Positions 30,017 through 38,449 of a stretch of DNA of 38,449 nt are shown one piece after another. The stretch comes from Thauera sp. (GTDB lineage: Bacteria > Pseudomonadota > Gammaproteobacteria > Burkholderiales > Rhodocyclaceae). A program made the position numbers and the translations under genes. Within the stretch, counting starts at the first letter, position 1; every line of letters starts with the position of its first letter. Below the pieces are notes generated by a model. The model was given only the letters and a program-made list of their open reading frames with translations. It was not told where the DNA came from and searched no databases. The DNA lies in NCBI GenBank assembly GCA_017302295.1, contig JAFLDS010000005.1, positions 169,666 to 208,114 of the forward strand, in the 5' to 3' direction.

Positions 30017-33000
30017 TCATTCTAACGCAGTTGCTGCACCGCGATCGGTGCCGCCGCCCGCCGCTTGCGAGGGCTGAACCCGGTACCAGGCCGCATACAG
30101 CGCCGGCAGAAAAAGCATGGTGAGCACGGTCGCCACCGTGAGCCCGCCCATGATGGCCACCGCCATCGGGCCGAAGAAGGCGCTGCGCGACAGCGGGATC
30201 ATCGCCAGGATGGCCGCAGCCGCCGTCAGCATGATCGGCCTGAAGCGGCGCACGGCGGACTCGACAATCGCATCCCACTGCGACCTTCCCGCGGCGATGT
30301 CCTGTTCGATCTGATCGACCAGGATGACCGAGTTGCGCATGATCATGCCCGACAGCGCGATGGTGCCGAGCATCGCAACGAAGCCGAAAGGCTTGTTGAA
30401 GGCGAGCAGGAAGGCGGTGACGCCGATCATGCCCAACGGCGCCGTCAGCACGACCATCAGCGTGCGCGAGAAGCTCTGCAGCTGCAGCAGCAGCACGGTC
30501 AGCACGACGAGGATGAACAGCGGCACCCCTGCGGCGACCGAAGATCCGCCCTTCTCGCTCTCTTCGACCGCGCCGCCCACCTCGATGCGATAACCAAGCG
30601 GCAGCGCGTCGCCGATCGCGTTCATCTTCGGCGCGAGCTCGCTGACGATTTCGGCGGCCTGCGTGTGCCCGTATAGCGTCGCGCGCACGGTGACGGTGGG
30701 AAGTCGGTTGCGGCGCCAGATCACGCCTTCCTCGAAGCCATACTCCGCGGTGGCGACCTGTGCCAGCGGCACGCTGCGTCCGCCCGCCACCGGCAGCGCC
30801 AGGTCGGGCAGCAGGCCAAGATGCACGCGCTCGGATTCGGCCCCGCGCAGCATCACCGAAATCGTTTCCGTGCCCTCGCGGAACTGCGTCACCGTCATCC
30901 CCTGCAGCGAGGTCGCCAGCAGGTTGGCGATATCCTGACTGGAGACCCCGAGCAGTCGCGCCTTGTGCTGGTCGATCTTCAGCCGCACCACCTTGGACGG
31001 CTCCTCCCAGTCCAGGTGCACGTTCGACAGCCGCGCATCGGCGCGCATCACGTCGGCGACCTGATGCGCGATACGGCGCATCTCGGCGAAATCCTGCCCG
31101 CTGACGCGGTACTGCATCGGAAAGCCGACCGGCGGCCCGTTTTCCAGGCGCACCACCGTGCCCAGCAGCGGCCAGGGCTCTTCCGCGAACAGGTGGATCA
31201 GCGTGGAGCGCAGCGCTTCGCGCTCGGCGACGCCCTGGGTGAGGATCACGAACTGCGCGAAATTGGTCTGCGCCAGTTGCTGATCCAGCGGCAGGTAGAA
31301 GCGCGGGCTCCCCGCGCCCAGCCACGCGACGTAATTGTCGATGCCCTGCTGGCGGTCGAGGAAGCCCTCGAGCCGGCGCACCGACTCCTCCACTGCCTGA
31401 TGCGACGCACCTTCGGCGAGGCGAAGATCGACGATGAGTTCGGGCCGGGTCGAGTCGGGAAAGAACTGCTGCGGCACGAAGCGTCCGAACACCGCGAGCG
31501 AACCGACGAAAGCCGCCAGCGTCAGCGCGATGACGATCCAGCGGTGCGTGACGCACCAGTTCAGCAGCGCGCGAAAGCGGGTATAGAAGGGCGTGTGGTA
31601 GATCGCGTATTCGTCGTGCGGCTCGTGCGAGTGCAGCGCACGCTCGGCCATGCGCTGCCCGAGTCGCGGGAAAAAGCGCCCGACCAAGCGCGCCAGCGTC
31701 GAGGGCTTGCCCGCGTTGGCGCGGAAATCGGGCAGCAGGTAGTAACCGAGGTATGGCACGAACAGCACCGCCGCGACCCACGACACCAGCAGCGCGATCA
31801 CCGTCACCTGAAAGATCGAGCGCGTGTATTCGCCGGTCGACGACGCCGCGGTGGCGATCGGCAGAAAGCCGGCGGCGGTGACCAGCGTGCCCGACAGCAT
31901 CGGCATTGCGGTCGAGGTCCAGGCGTAGCTTGCCGCGCGTAATCGGCTCCAGCTTTCCTCCATCTTGGTCGCCATCATCTCGACCGCGATGATGGCGTCA
32001 TCAACCAGCAGGCCGAGCGCCAGGATCAGCGCCCCGAGCGAAATCTTGTGCAAGCCAATGCCGAACAGATGCATGAACAGGAAGGTGATCGCCAGCACCA
32101 CCGGAATCACGATCAGCACCACGATGCCGGTGCGAAAACCGAGCGACAGCAGACTCACCGCCATGACGATGACCACCGCTTCGGCCAGCACGTTGACGAA
32201 CTCGCTCACCGAGCGGCTCACCGCCTTGGGCTGGTCGGCGACGCGCTCGAAGCGGATGCCCAGCGGCAGTTGCTGCTCGATCTTCGTCACTGCGGCGTCA
32301 AGATTGCGGCCGAGGGCAACGATGTCACCGCCGCTACGCATCGACACGCCGATGCCGAACGCGTCCGCGCCCTTGAAGCGCATGCGCTCGGTGGGCGGGT
32401 CGACATAGCCTCGGCTCACCTCGGCCACGTCGCCGAGGCGGAAAGCGCGCCCCTTCGCGCGGATCACCGTGTCGCGAATGGCGTCCAGATCCTCGAACTG
32501 GCCGGTCGGGCGCAGCCAGATGCGCTCGTCCTGCGTTTCGAAGAAGCCGGCGCCGGTCTCCGCGTTCTGCCCCGACAGCGCGGAAACGATGTCGGTGAGT
32601 TGCAAGCCGAAGGTGGCGAGCTTGGTGTTCGACAATTCGACATACACCCGCTGCGCCTGCTCGCCGAAGAAACTCACCTTGGCGACGTCCTTCACCCGCA
32701 GCAGTTCGCTGCGGATCGCCTCGGCATGGCGTTTGAGTTCGGCGTGCGACACGCCGTCGCCGACCAGCGCGAAGATGTTGCCGTAGGTGTCGCCGAATTC
32801 ATCGTTGAAGAACGGCCCGCGCACGCCGGCGGGCAGCGTATGGCCGATGTCGCCGATCTTCTTGCGCACCTGGTACCAGACGTCGGGCATCTCGTGCGGC
32901 GGGGTGGAGTCGTGCGTAAGGACGAACACCATCGATTCGCCCGGCTTGGAGAAGCTGCGCACGATGTCGAGTTGCGCGATCTCCTGCAGCTTGCGCTCGA

Positions 33001-33226
33001 CCTTGTCGGTGATCTGCAGTTCGACCTCGCGCGCCGATGCGCCCGGCCACTCGGTACGCACGATCATGATCTTGAAGGTGAAAGGGGGATCCTCCGACTG
33101 GCCGAGACGCCCGTAGGCGACGAGCCCGATCATCGTCGACACGAACAGCAGGTAGAGCACCAGGGACCGATGCGCCAGCCCCCATTCCGACAGGTTGAAG
33201 CGGCCTCCACCGCCGTCGCCGCTCAT
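30017..33226 (-). CDS. RND efflux transporter inner-membrane subunit (HAE1/AcrB-like)
   Basis: This 1069-residue pump has twelve predicted helices and two large periplasmic loops. The proton-relay Asp pair is in GLLVDDAIIAVEMM near residue 410. The C-terminal counterpart reads GMIMRNSVILVDQI, where the usual Lys-Asn pair is Arg-Asn, a variation seen in this clade. The start at 33226 overlaps the adaptor stop in an ATGA; a longer open frame into the adaptor gene is an artefact. It exports drugs or other small molecules with the adjacent adaptor and probably the TolC encoded at 27.6 kb. Confidence 0.92.
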   Translation of the reverse strand: MSGDGGGGRFNLSEWGLAHRSLVLYLLFVSTMIGLVAYGRLGQSEDPPFTFKIMIVRTEWPGASAREVELQITDKVERKLQEIAQLDIVRSFSKPGESMVFVLTHDSTPPHEMPDVWYQVRKKIGDIGHTLPAGVRGPFFNDEFGDTYGNIFALVGDGVSHAELKRHAEAIRSELLRVKDVAKVSFFGEQAQRVYVELSNTKLATFGLQLTDIVSALSGQNAETGAGFFETQDERIWLRPTGQFEDLDAIRDTVIRAKGRAFRLGDVAEVSRGYVDPPTERMRFKGADAFGIGVSMRSGGDIVALGRNLDAAVTKIEQQLPLGIRFERVADQPKAVSRSVSEFVNVLAEAVVIVMAVSLLSLGFRTGIVVLIVIPVVLAITFLFMHLFGIGLHKISLGALILALGLLVDDAIIAVEMMATKMEESWSRLRAASYAWTSTAMPMLSGTLVTAAGFLPIATAASSTGEYTRSIFQVTVIALLVSWVAAVLFVPYLGYYLLPDFRANAGKPSTLARLVGRFFPRLGQRMAERALHSHEPHDEYAIYHTPFYTRFRALLNWCVTHRWIVIALTLAAFVGSLAVFGRFVPQQFFPDSTRPELIVDLRLAEGASHQAVEESVRRLEGFLDRQQGIDNYVAWLGAGSPRFYLPLDQQLAQTNFAQFVILTQGVAEREALRSTLIHLFAEEPWPLLGTVVRLENGPPVGFPMQYRVSGQDFAEMRRIAHQVADVMRADARLSNVHLDWEEPSKVVRLKIDQHKARLLGVSSQDIANLLATSLQGMTVTQFREGTETISVMLRGAESERVHLGLLPDLALPVAGGRSVPLAQVATAEYGFEEGVIWRRNRLPTVTVRATLYGHTQAAEIVSELAPKMNAIGDALPLGYRIEVGGAVEESEKGGSSVAAGVPLFILVVLTVLLLQLQSFSRTLMVVLTAPLGMIGVTAFLLAFNKPFGFVAMLGTIALSGMIMRNSVILVDQIEQDIAAGRSQWDAIVESAVRRFRPIMLTAAAAILAMIPLSRSAFFGPMAVAIMGGLTVATVLTMLFLPALYAAWYRVQPSQAAGGGTDRGAATALE

Positions 33227-34320
33227 CGCTTCACGTCCAGCGAAACCGGTGCGCCCTCTTCCACCGGCCGCACTGTCGTCCCCTCGACGAGCCGGTGCAC
33301 GCCGGCCACCACTACCCGCGCATCGGGCGGCAGCCCGCCACGCACCACCGCGCCGTTCTCGCGCCAGGCGGCGACGTCGACCGCAAGCGGCTGAACCACG
33401 CCCTGCGCATCGACCACCCACACCCGCGCCTGGTCCCCGATCTTCGTCACTGCGGGCAAGGGCAGCAGCACGCCGTCCGCTTCGGCGGCAACGAACGCCA
33501 CGCTGGCGGTCGCTCCCAGCGGCAGCGCATCGTCTGCGCCGGGGACGCTGACGCGCAGCGCATAAGTGCGCGTCGCGCTGTCAGCCGCAGGCGAAACCTC
33601 ACGCACGCGCGCCGAATACGTTCTCTCGGGCGCCATCCACGACCGCACGACTGCGGCGGCGCCCGGTGCGACGTCACGCACACGGCTTTCGGGCACATGG
33701 ATCAGCACCTCTCGCTCGCTCGGCCGCGCCACGCGCAGCACGGCCTGCCCGGCGGTCACGACCTGGCCCGGCTCGGCCAGCACCGCGGTGACGACGCCAT
33801 CGGCGTCGGCCAAGAGACGGGTGTAGTCGGCTTGATTGGTCGCGGTCGCTGCCTGCGCACGGGCCTGGCGCAGCCTGGCTTCGGCCGCCTGCAGCGCGGT
33901 ACGACGCGCATCCAGCGCCGACGCACTGATGAAGTTGCGCTCGCGCAATTCGCCTGCGCGCCGGAACTCGGCCTGAGCAAGCGCCAGATCGGCCACTGCA
34001 GCCGACGCCGCCGCCGATGCCGCCTCGGCGGAAAGGCGGGCATCCTGTGGGTCGAGCACGGCGAGCACGCTGCCGCGCGTCACACGAGCCCCGGCATCGA
34101 CCTGCCGCTGCAGGATCTTGCCGCCGACACGAAACCCCAGATCGGTCTCGATGCGCGCCCTCACCTCGCCGGTGTAAGCCTGCACGCTGGCCGCCCCCGG
34201 AGCCGCGCCGATGCTGCGGACCAGCACCGCAGGCGGCGGCGGAACCTCCGCGGGGGGTCCGGAACAGCCGGCAAGCAGTGCTCCGCCAGCAAGAAGAATT
34301 GCCCAATCACGCAGATGCAT
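33223..34320 (-). CDS. RND efflux periplasmic adaptor lipoprotein
   Basis: This 365-residue membrane-fusion protein has a lipoprotein signal (LLAGGALLAGC, Cys19), a lipoyl half-motif GEVRARIETDLGFRVGGKI, and a coiled-coil hairpin rich in Ala (AAVADLALAQAEFRRAGEL). ADGVVTAVLAEPGQVVTAGQ is the second lipoyl half, followed by beta-barrel and membrane-proximal domains. It bridges the pump with an outer-membrane channel. No regulator gene (TetR/MarR) lies next to it, which is a little unusual. It ends in the ATGA overlap with the pump gene. Confidence 0.92.
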   Translation of the reverse strand: MHLRDWAILLAGGALLAGCSGPPAEVPPPPAVLVRSIGAAPGAASVQAYTGEVRARIETDLGFRVGGKILQRQVDAGARVTRGSVLAVLDPQDARLSAEAASAAASAAVADLALAQAEFRRAGELRERNFISASALDARRTALQAAEARLRQARAQAATATNQADYTRLLADADGVVTAVLAEPGQVVTAGQAVLRVARPSEREVLIHVPESRVRDVAPGAAAVVRSWMAPERTYSARVREVSPAADSATRTYALRVSVPGADDALPLGATASVAFVAAEADGVLLPLPAVTKIGDQARVWVVDAQGVVQPLAVDVAAWRENGAVVRGGLPPDARVVVAGVHRLVEGTTVRPVEEGAPVSLDVKR

Positions 34321-34418
34321 CGACCCACCCCGGCAGCGGCGACAATGAATGAGGCCGACGCCCGCCGACCCCGCGCCCGTTCAGCGCAGCGGCATTATCT
34401 CACCATCGATGCTGGCAA

Positions 34419-34437
34419 CGCCGGCCATGCGCCGGCG
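34419..34437 (-). other. Hairpin after the carbonic-anhydrase-like gene
   Basis: CGCCGGC-CATGC-GCCGGCG forms a 7-base-pair GC-only stem 12 bases beyond the stop of the adhesin-E/CA-like gene. There is no T-run on either side, so it may be a weak terminator or only chance in GC-rich DNA. Confidence 0.3.
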
Positions 34438-34448
34438 AGACGCCACCC

Positions 34449-36185
34449 TCAGCGGGATTCGAGCACGAGGCGCCCGTTCGCGGGCTGGATCGGACGGCTG
34501 TTGCGCGGGTAAAGCCTTGCGAACACCGCGAGCTGCTCGGCCGACATCCCGACCGGCTGCTTCATCACCACCCACAGCACGTCCTCGGTGCAGGGCGGCT
34601 CGGGCAAGGAGCCGATGTACAGGTAGTGCGCAGGGCTGCCGGGCAGCAACTGGCCAAGGTCGATCGACGCGGCGGGTGCGTAGCTGCGTCCCTTGTCGAG
34701 CGGAAGGTTGTTCCACAGCATCTGCAGCGCCGGATTGGCCTCCGCGCCTGCCGCCAGCAGCACGGCGAGGACGGCGACATTGCCGTCGGGATCGCGATGC
34801 CTGAAGTGCGCCACCATGTCGTGCGCCATGCCGCCGATGCGCTCCTGAGACGGACGATGCAGGGTGATGCGCTCAAGCAGGAAGCGCCGACCGCGCACCT
34901 CGATGCCCATGGGCTCGTCAAGGTCGACCTGCAGGGTGTTGCCCGTGTCGGTGACACGAAAGCGCGACGGCCGATAGTCGAACTTGACCGGTTCGAGGTC
35001 GACGCCGACCCCTTCGCGCAGATCGATCGGCGACTGTCGCGTGCCGCTCGAACACAGCTTCCAGTCCGGACGCAGCTTGCCCCACTGGTCGGGGCCGTTC
35101 TCGCCCTGGTAGCTCCAGGTGCCCTCACCTGCGCCCGTTGCCGCGGCGGCGGCCCGCGACGGCACGGCCTTGGCCACCGGCTTGCGCGCGGCAGACTCCA
35201 CCGCCGGCGGGTCTCGCCGCCGCAGGATGCGGGCGAGCGCCTCCTCGTCCTCGATGAACGCGCGCCGCGGCGCGGTAGTCGGCGGCGCCTGCTCCTCGGC
35301 CAGACGGGCCAGCGGCGCCGTCGGGGTTGCCGCCCGGGCGGGCTTGGGTTCGGGCCGCACGTCGGCCCTGACCTCAGCCTTAACATCAGCCTTGACCTCG
35401 GTCTTCGGCGGCGGCGTGCCGACCTGCGCCTTCACTTCGGCTTTCGCCTCAGCCTTCGCTGCCGTCCCCGCGTCACGCTCGGGCGGTGGCGGCAAGGAGA
35501 TTTTCGGCAGCGGAGGCACGATCGAGCCACTGGGCTTCTCACCCTCCGCCGGCTTGATCTCGCCCGTGCGCGCCTGCGCAGCCGCCGTGTCGCGCGCGGC
35601 GATCGGAGCCGGACGCGCAGCCGGATCGTCCTTCGCGATCGGCTCCGGCCTGGCTTCGGCGACTGGCGCCGCCTTGGGCGCCGGGCGCGCAGCCGGAGTC
35701 GGAGGGGGGGCAGGCGCGCGGACCTCCTTCTTGGCGTCGAGCGTACCGGCAGTAGCCTTCACCGCCTCGTCGGCGACCTTCTCCAGATCCTTCGTCGTGG
35801 GAGGACGACAGACCTCGCGCCACAACCGCTCGTCGACCGAGTTGCGCGTGACGAGCATCGGCGCCTGATCTCCCGCCGATTCCTCGCGCACGATCTGCTC
35901 CTGCGCATCGAGATAGACCCGCTTGACCGTGAGGAAGCTGCGGTTGATGCAGTCGTAGCGATTGAGCGCCTTGATCGTCGCGTAGCCGGCGCTCTTTGCC
36001 TCTTCGGAGGTCAACACCACCCTCGCCCACGACACCTTGGTGCCGCGGTCCGAATCGAAGATGCTGGAGCGGTCGATTTCGACCTGACGATTGCGGTCGC
36101 GCACCACCACCTGCCAGTCGGCAGCAGCCACCGGCGCGGCGACGGGCAACAACAGCAGGGCGGCAAGCAGACGGATGGGCTTCAT
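34449..36185 (-). CDS. Secreted adhesin-E-like/alpha-carbonic-anhydrase-like fusion protein
   Basis: This 578-residue protein has a signal peptide (LLAALLLLPVAAPVAAA) and an N-terminal domain with VEIDRSSIFDSDRGTKVSWARV, then KALNRYDCINRSFLTVKR. It resembles the surface-adhesin-E family. A long Ala/Pro/Lys-rich linker (about residues 150-350) follows. The C-terminal alpha-carbonic-anhydrase domain shows RQSPIDLREG, LHRPSQE, AHFRHRDPDGNVAVLAVLL and LPEPPCTEDVLWVV. The first zinc His of FHFH aligns with Thr441; the PSEH Glu and His align with Gln and Glu; the T199 equivalent is Leu. The second and third zinc His align with His443 and His460. It is therefore probably not an active CA. It is divergent from thiD. 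Confidence 0.85.
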   Translation of the reverse strand: MKPIRLLAALLLLPVAAPVAAADWQVVVRDRNRQVEIDRSSIFDSDRGTKVSWARVVLTSEEAKSAGYATIKALNRYDCINRSFLTVKRVYLDAQEQIVREESAGDQAPMLVTRNSVDERLWREVCRPPTTKDLEKVADEAVKATAGTLDAKKEVRAPAPPPTPAARPAPKAAPVAEARPEPIAKDDPAARPAPIAARDTAAAQARTGEIKPAEGEKPSGSIVPPLPKISLPPPPERDAGTAAKAEAKAEVKAQVGTPPPKTEVKADVKAEVRADVRPEPKPARAATPTAPLARLAEEQAPPTTAPRRAFIEDEEALARILRRRDPPAVESAARKPVAKAVPSRAAAAATGAGEGTWSYQGENGPDQWGKLRPDWKLCSSGTRQSPIDLREGVGVDLEPVKFDYRPSRFRVTDTGNTLQVDLDEPMGIEVRGRRFLLERITLHRPSQERIGGMAHDMVAHFRHRDPDGNVAVLAVLLAAGAEANPALQMLWNNLPLDKGRSYAPAASIDLGQLLPGSPAHYLYIGSLPEPPCTEDVLWVVMKQPVGMSAEQLAVFARLYPRNSRPIQPANGRLVLESR

Positions 36186-36281
36186 CGGCGGATCGGGACT
36201 TCGATGCGGTATCGAGCATTTTGACGGCAGCGCTGCGCAAACCTTGAGCGAAACCTGCGCCCGACTGCGGCATCGGTCACC

Positions 36282-36310
36282 TTGTCACGACGGAGGGCAT
36301 CCAGTATCGT
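36282..36310 (+). promoter_or_regulatory. Promoter of thiD-thiC
   Basis: TTGTCA (-35) and TATCGT (-10) with a 17-base spacer place the transcription start near 36317, a few bases before the TPP riboswitch. The position is exactly right for a riboswitch-led transcript, which supports an otherwise moderate match. Confidence 0.55.
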
Positions 36311-36320
36311 GCCCCATTGC

Positions 36321-36399
36321 CGTTGGGGGTGCCCGCCAGGAAGGCGGGCTGAGAAAAACCCTTGGAACCTGATCCGGCTAACACCGGCGTAGGGAAACG
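36321..36399 (+). ncRNA. TPP riboswitch (THI element)
   Basis: This leader has the conserved THI-box core: GGGGGTGCCC, then a variable stem GCCC/GGGC, CTGAGA, ACCC, AACCTGATC, and the final GCGTAGGGAAACG. The closing stem pairs CGTT at the start with AACG at the end. It binds thiamine pyrophosphate. The aptamer ends within about 6 bases of the thiD start and its GTAGGGA overlaps the ribosome-binding region, so ligand binding would block translation. Regulation by termination is less likely because no terminator hairpin follows. Confidence 0.96.
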
Positions 36400-36404
36400 T
36401 GTAC

Positions 36405-37283
36405 ATGAGTCCGCCTGCCAGCTCGTCCGCCTCGTCTCAATCCACCCACCGCTCCCGCATTCCGAACGTCGTGTCCATCGCCGGCGTCGACCCCAGCGGC
36501 GGGGCCGGTGTGTTCGCCGACCTGAAGACCTTCTCCGCGCTCGGCGCCTACGGCTGCGGCGTCATTGCCGCGCTCACCGCGCAGAACACCCAGGCCGTCA
36601 CCGGCGTGCATGTGCCGCCCATCGACTTCCTGCGCCTGCAGATTGACACCTTGTTTGCCGACGTCGCGCTGCATGCGACCAAGATCGGCATGCTCGGCAG
36701 CGCCGAAGTGACCGCGACGGTGGCTGATCGCCTCGCCCACTGGAAGGCGGCTAACGTGGTCCTCGACCCAGTGATGGTGGCCAAAAGCGGCGACAGCCTG
36801 CTGGCCAGAAGCGCCATCGCGATGCTGCGCGAGGCCCTGTTCCCGCAGGCCTTCCTGATCACCCCCAACCTGCCCGAAGCCGGCGTCCTGCTCGAACAGC
36901 GCGCGCCCGAATCCGTAAAGGAAATGTATCGCGCGGCCGAGCGCCTGCGCGAGTTGCTGCCGCTGTCCTCCGAGCGCTGGGTGCTGCTCAAGGGCGGCCA
37001 CCTGCCCGGCAACGAGCTGGTCGACCTGCTGTTCGACGGCGATCGCATGGTCGAACTACCGGCACCGCGCATCGACACCAAGAACACGCACGGCACCGGC
37101 TGCACGCTGAGTTCGGCCGTCGCCGCGCTGCTGCCGCAGGCTGAAGGCCAGTTCCGCCCCGTCGAATCGGCCGTGCGTCACGCCCGCCAGTGGCTGCTGG
37201 GCACCATCGCGCATTCGGGCGAGCTTGCCGTCGGCAGCGGCCACGGCCCGGTCCACCATTTCCATGCGCTGTGGCGCAAATAA
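36405..37283 (+). CDS. thiD: Hydroxymethylpyrimidine (phosphate) kinase
   Basis: ThiD phosphorylates HMP and HMP-P to HMP-PP in thiamine synthesis. The 292-residue ribokinase-fold protein has VSIAGVDPSGGAGVFADLKTF (split by strand), LGAYGCGVIAALTAQNT, KIGMLGS and VLDPVMVAKSGDSLL. It also has LITPNLPEA, LLKGGHL and the active site THGTGCTLSSAVAA. The ATG at 36405 is preferred because AGGGA of the riboswitch end stands 10 bases ahead; the GTG at 36399 is too close. It is followed after 21 bases by thiC, and both are under the TPP riboswitch. Confidence 0.95.
   Translation: MSPPASSSASSQSTHRSRIPNVVSIAGVDPSGGAGVFADLKTFSALGAYGCGVIAALTAQNTQAVTGVHVPPIDFLRLQIDTLFADVALHATKIGMLGSAEVTATVADRLAHWKAANVVLDPVMVAKSGDSLLARSAIAMLREALFPQAFLITPNLPEAGVLLEQRAPESVKEMYRAAERLRELLPLSSERWVLLKGGHLPGNELVDLLFDGDRMVELPAPRIDTKNTHGTGCTLSSAVAALLPQAEGQFRPVESAVRHARQWLLGTIAHSGELAVGSGHGPVHHFHALWRK

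Positions 37284-38449
<1,166 letters not shown>

Noticed and set aside
30017-33226. Arg-Asn instead of Lys-Asn in the RND proton-relay helix as a defect
   Set aside because: MRNSVILVD is common in this clade of HAE1 pumps, so it is a variant and not a sign of inactivation.

Overview
The window looks like a chromosomal segment of a high-GC betaproteobacterium, most likely of the Rhodocyclales (Thauera/Azoarcus type). The reasons are the GC-rich codon use, the DUF3426 / PfkB kinase / HIT neighbourhood, an olsB-olsA ornithine-lipid pair, the tolC / rhodanese / pcm cluster, and a TPP-riboswitch-controlled thiD-thiC unit. This placement is inference from gene content; no rRNA or other taxonomic marker is present.

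Layout. 1-6.1 kb holds housekeeping genes: a DUF3426 membrane protein (cut by the left edge), a glycine-zipper lipoprotein, a PfkB kinase, a HIT hydrolase, olsB-olsA, apaH and a CBS protein. 6.2-7.8 kb is an accessory patch with a type VII mntA-hepT toxin-antitoxin pair, two small unknown genes and a decayed second mntA. 7.8-17.6 kb is a minus-strand surface-glycan operon. Read in transcription order it encodes an ABC-2 permease, a membrane-anchored helical protein, an ABC ATPase, a Wzy-like polymerase, a Wzx-like flippase, a GT-B sialyltransferase-like protein, a GT2, a HAD phosphatase, a phosphoribosyltransferase and a WcaJ-type initiating transferase. Most junctions overlap or nearly touch. 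Just upstream lie a very short type IV pilin (61 aa) and a small secreted protein, behind a near-consensus sigma-54 promoter with an upstream dyad. An LtaS/phospho-form-transferase-like membrane enzyme precedes them.

20.3-23.4 kb is a second accessory patch: a decayed Rpn fragment, Phd/VapC, a decayed PIN gene, RelB/RelE and an intact Rpn nuclease gene. 23.5-26 kb carries a UDP-glucuronate 4-epimerase-like gene and waaA. hipBA (26-27.5 kb) sits between waaA and tolC. 27.6-30 kb is tolC, rhodanese and pcm. 30-34.3 kb is an RND pump with its adaptor. 34.4-36.2 kb encodes an adhesin-E-like/alpha-carbonic-anhydrase-like protein that lacks key active-site residues. The right end is a TPP riboswitch, thiD and the first 381 codons of thiC.

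The most interesting unit is 7.8-20.3 kb. A short pilin and a separately encoded secreted partner stand ahead of a glycan operon that contains a PRPP-dependent transferase plus a phosphatase. I infer a PRPP-fed ribofuranosylation step in the glycan. I also infer co-regulation of pilus and glycan by sigma-54, because a terminator separates the two units but almost no room is left for a second promoter. From memory, the order recalls the pilA / extracellular-polysaccharide region of Geobacter. No tRNA, rRNA, CRISPR array, insertion sequence or origin was seen.
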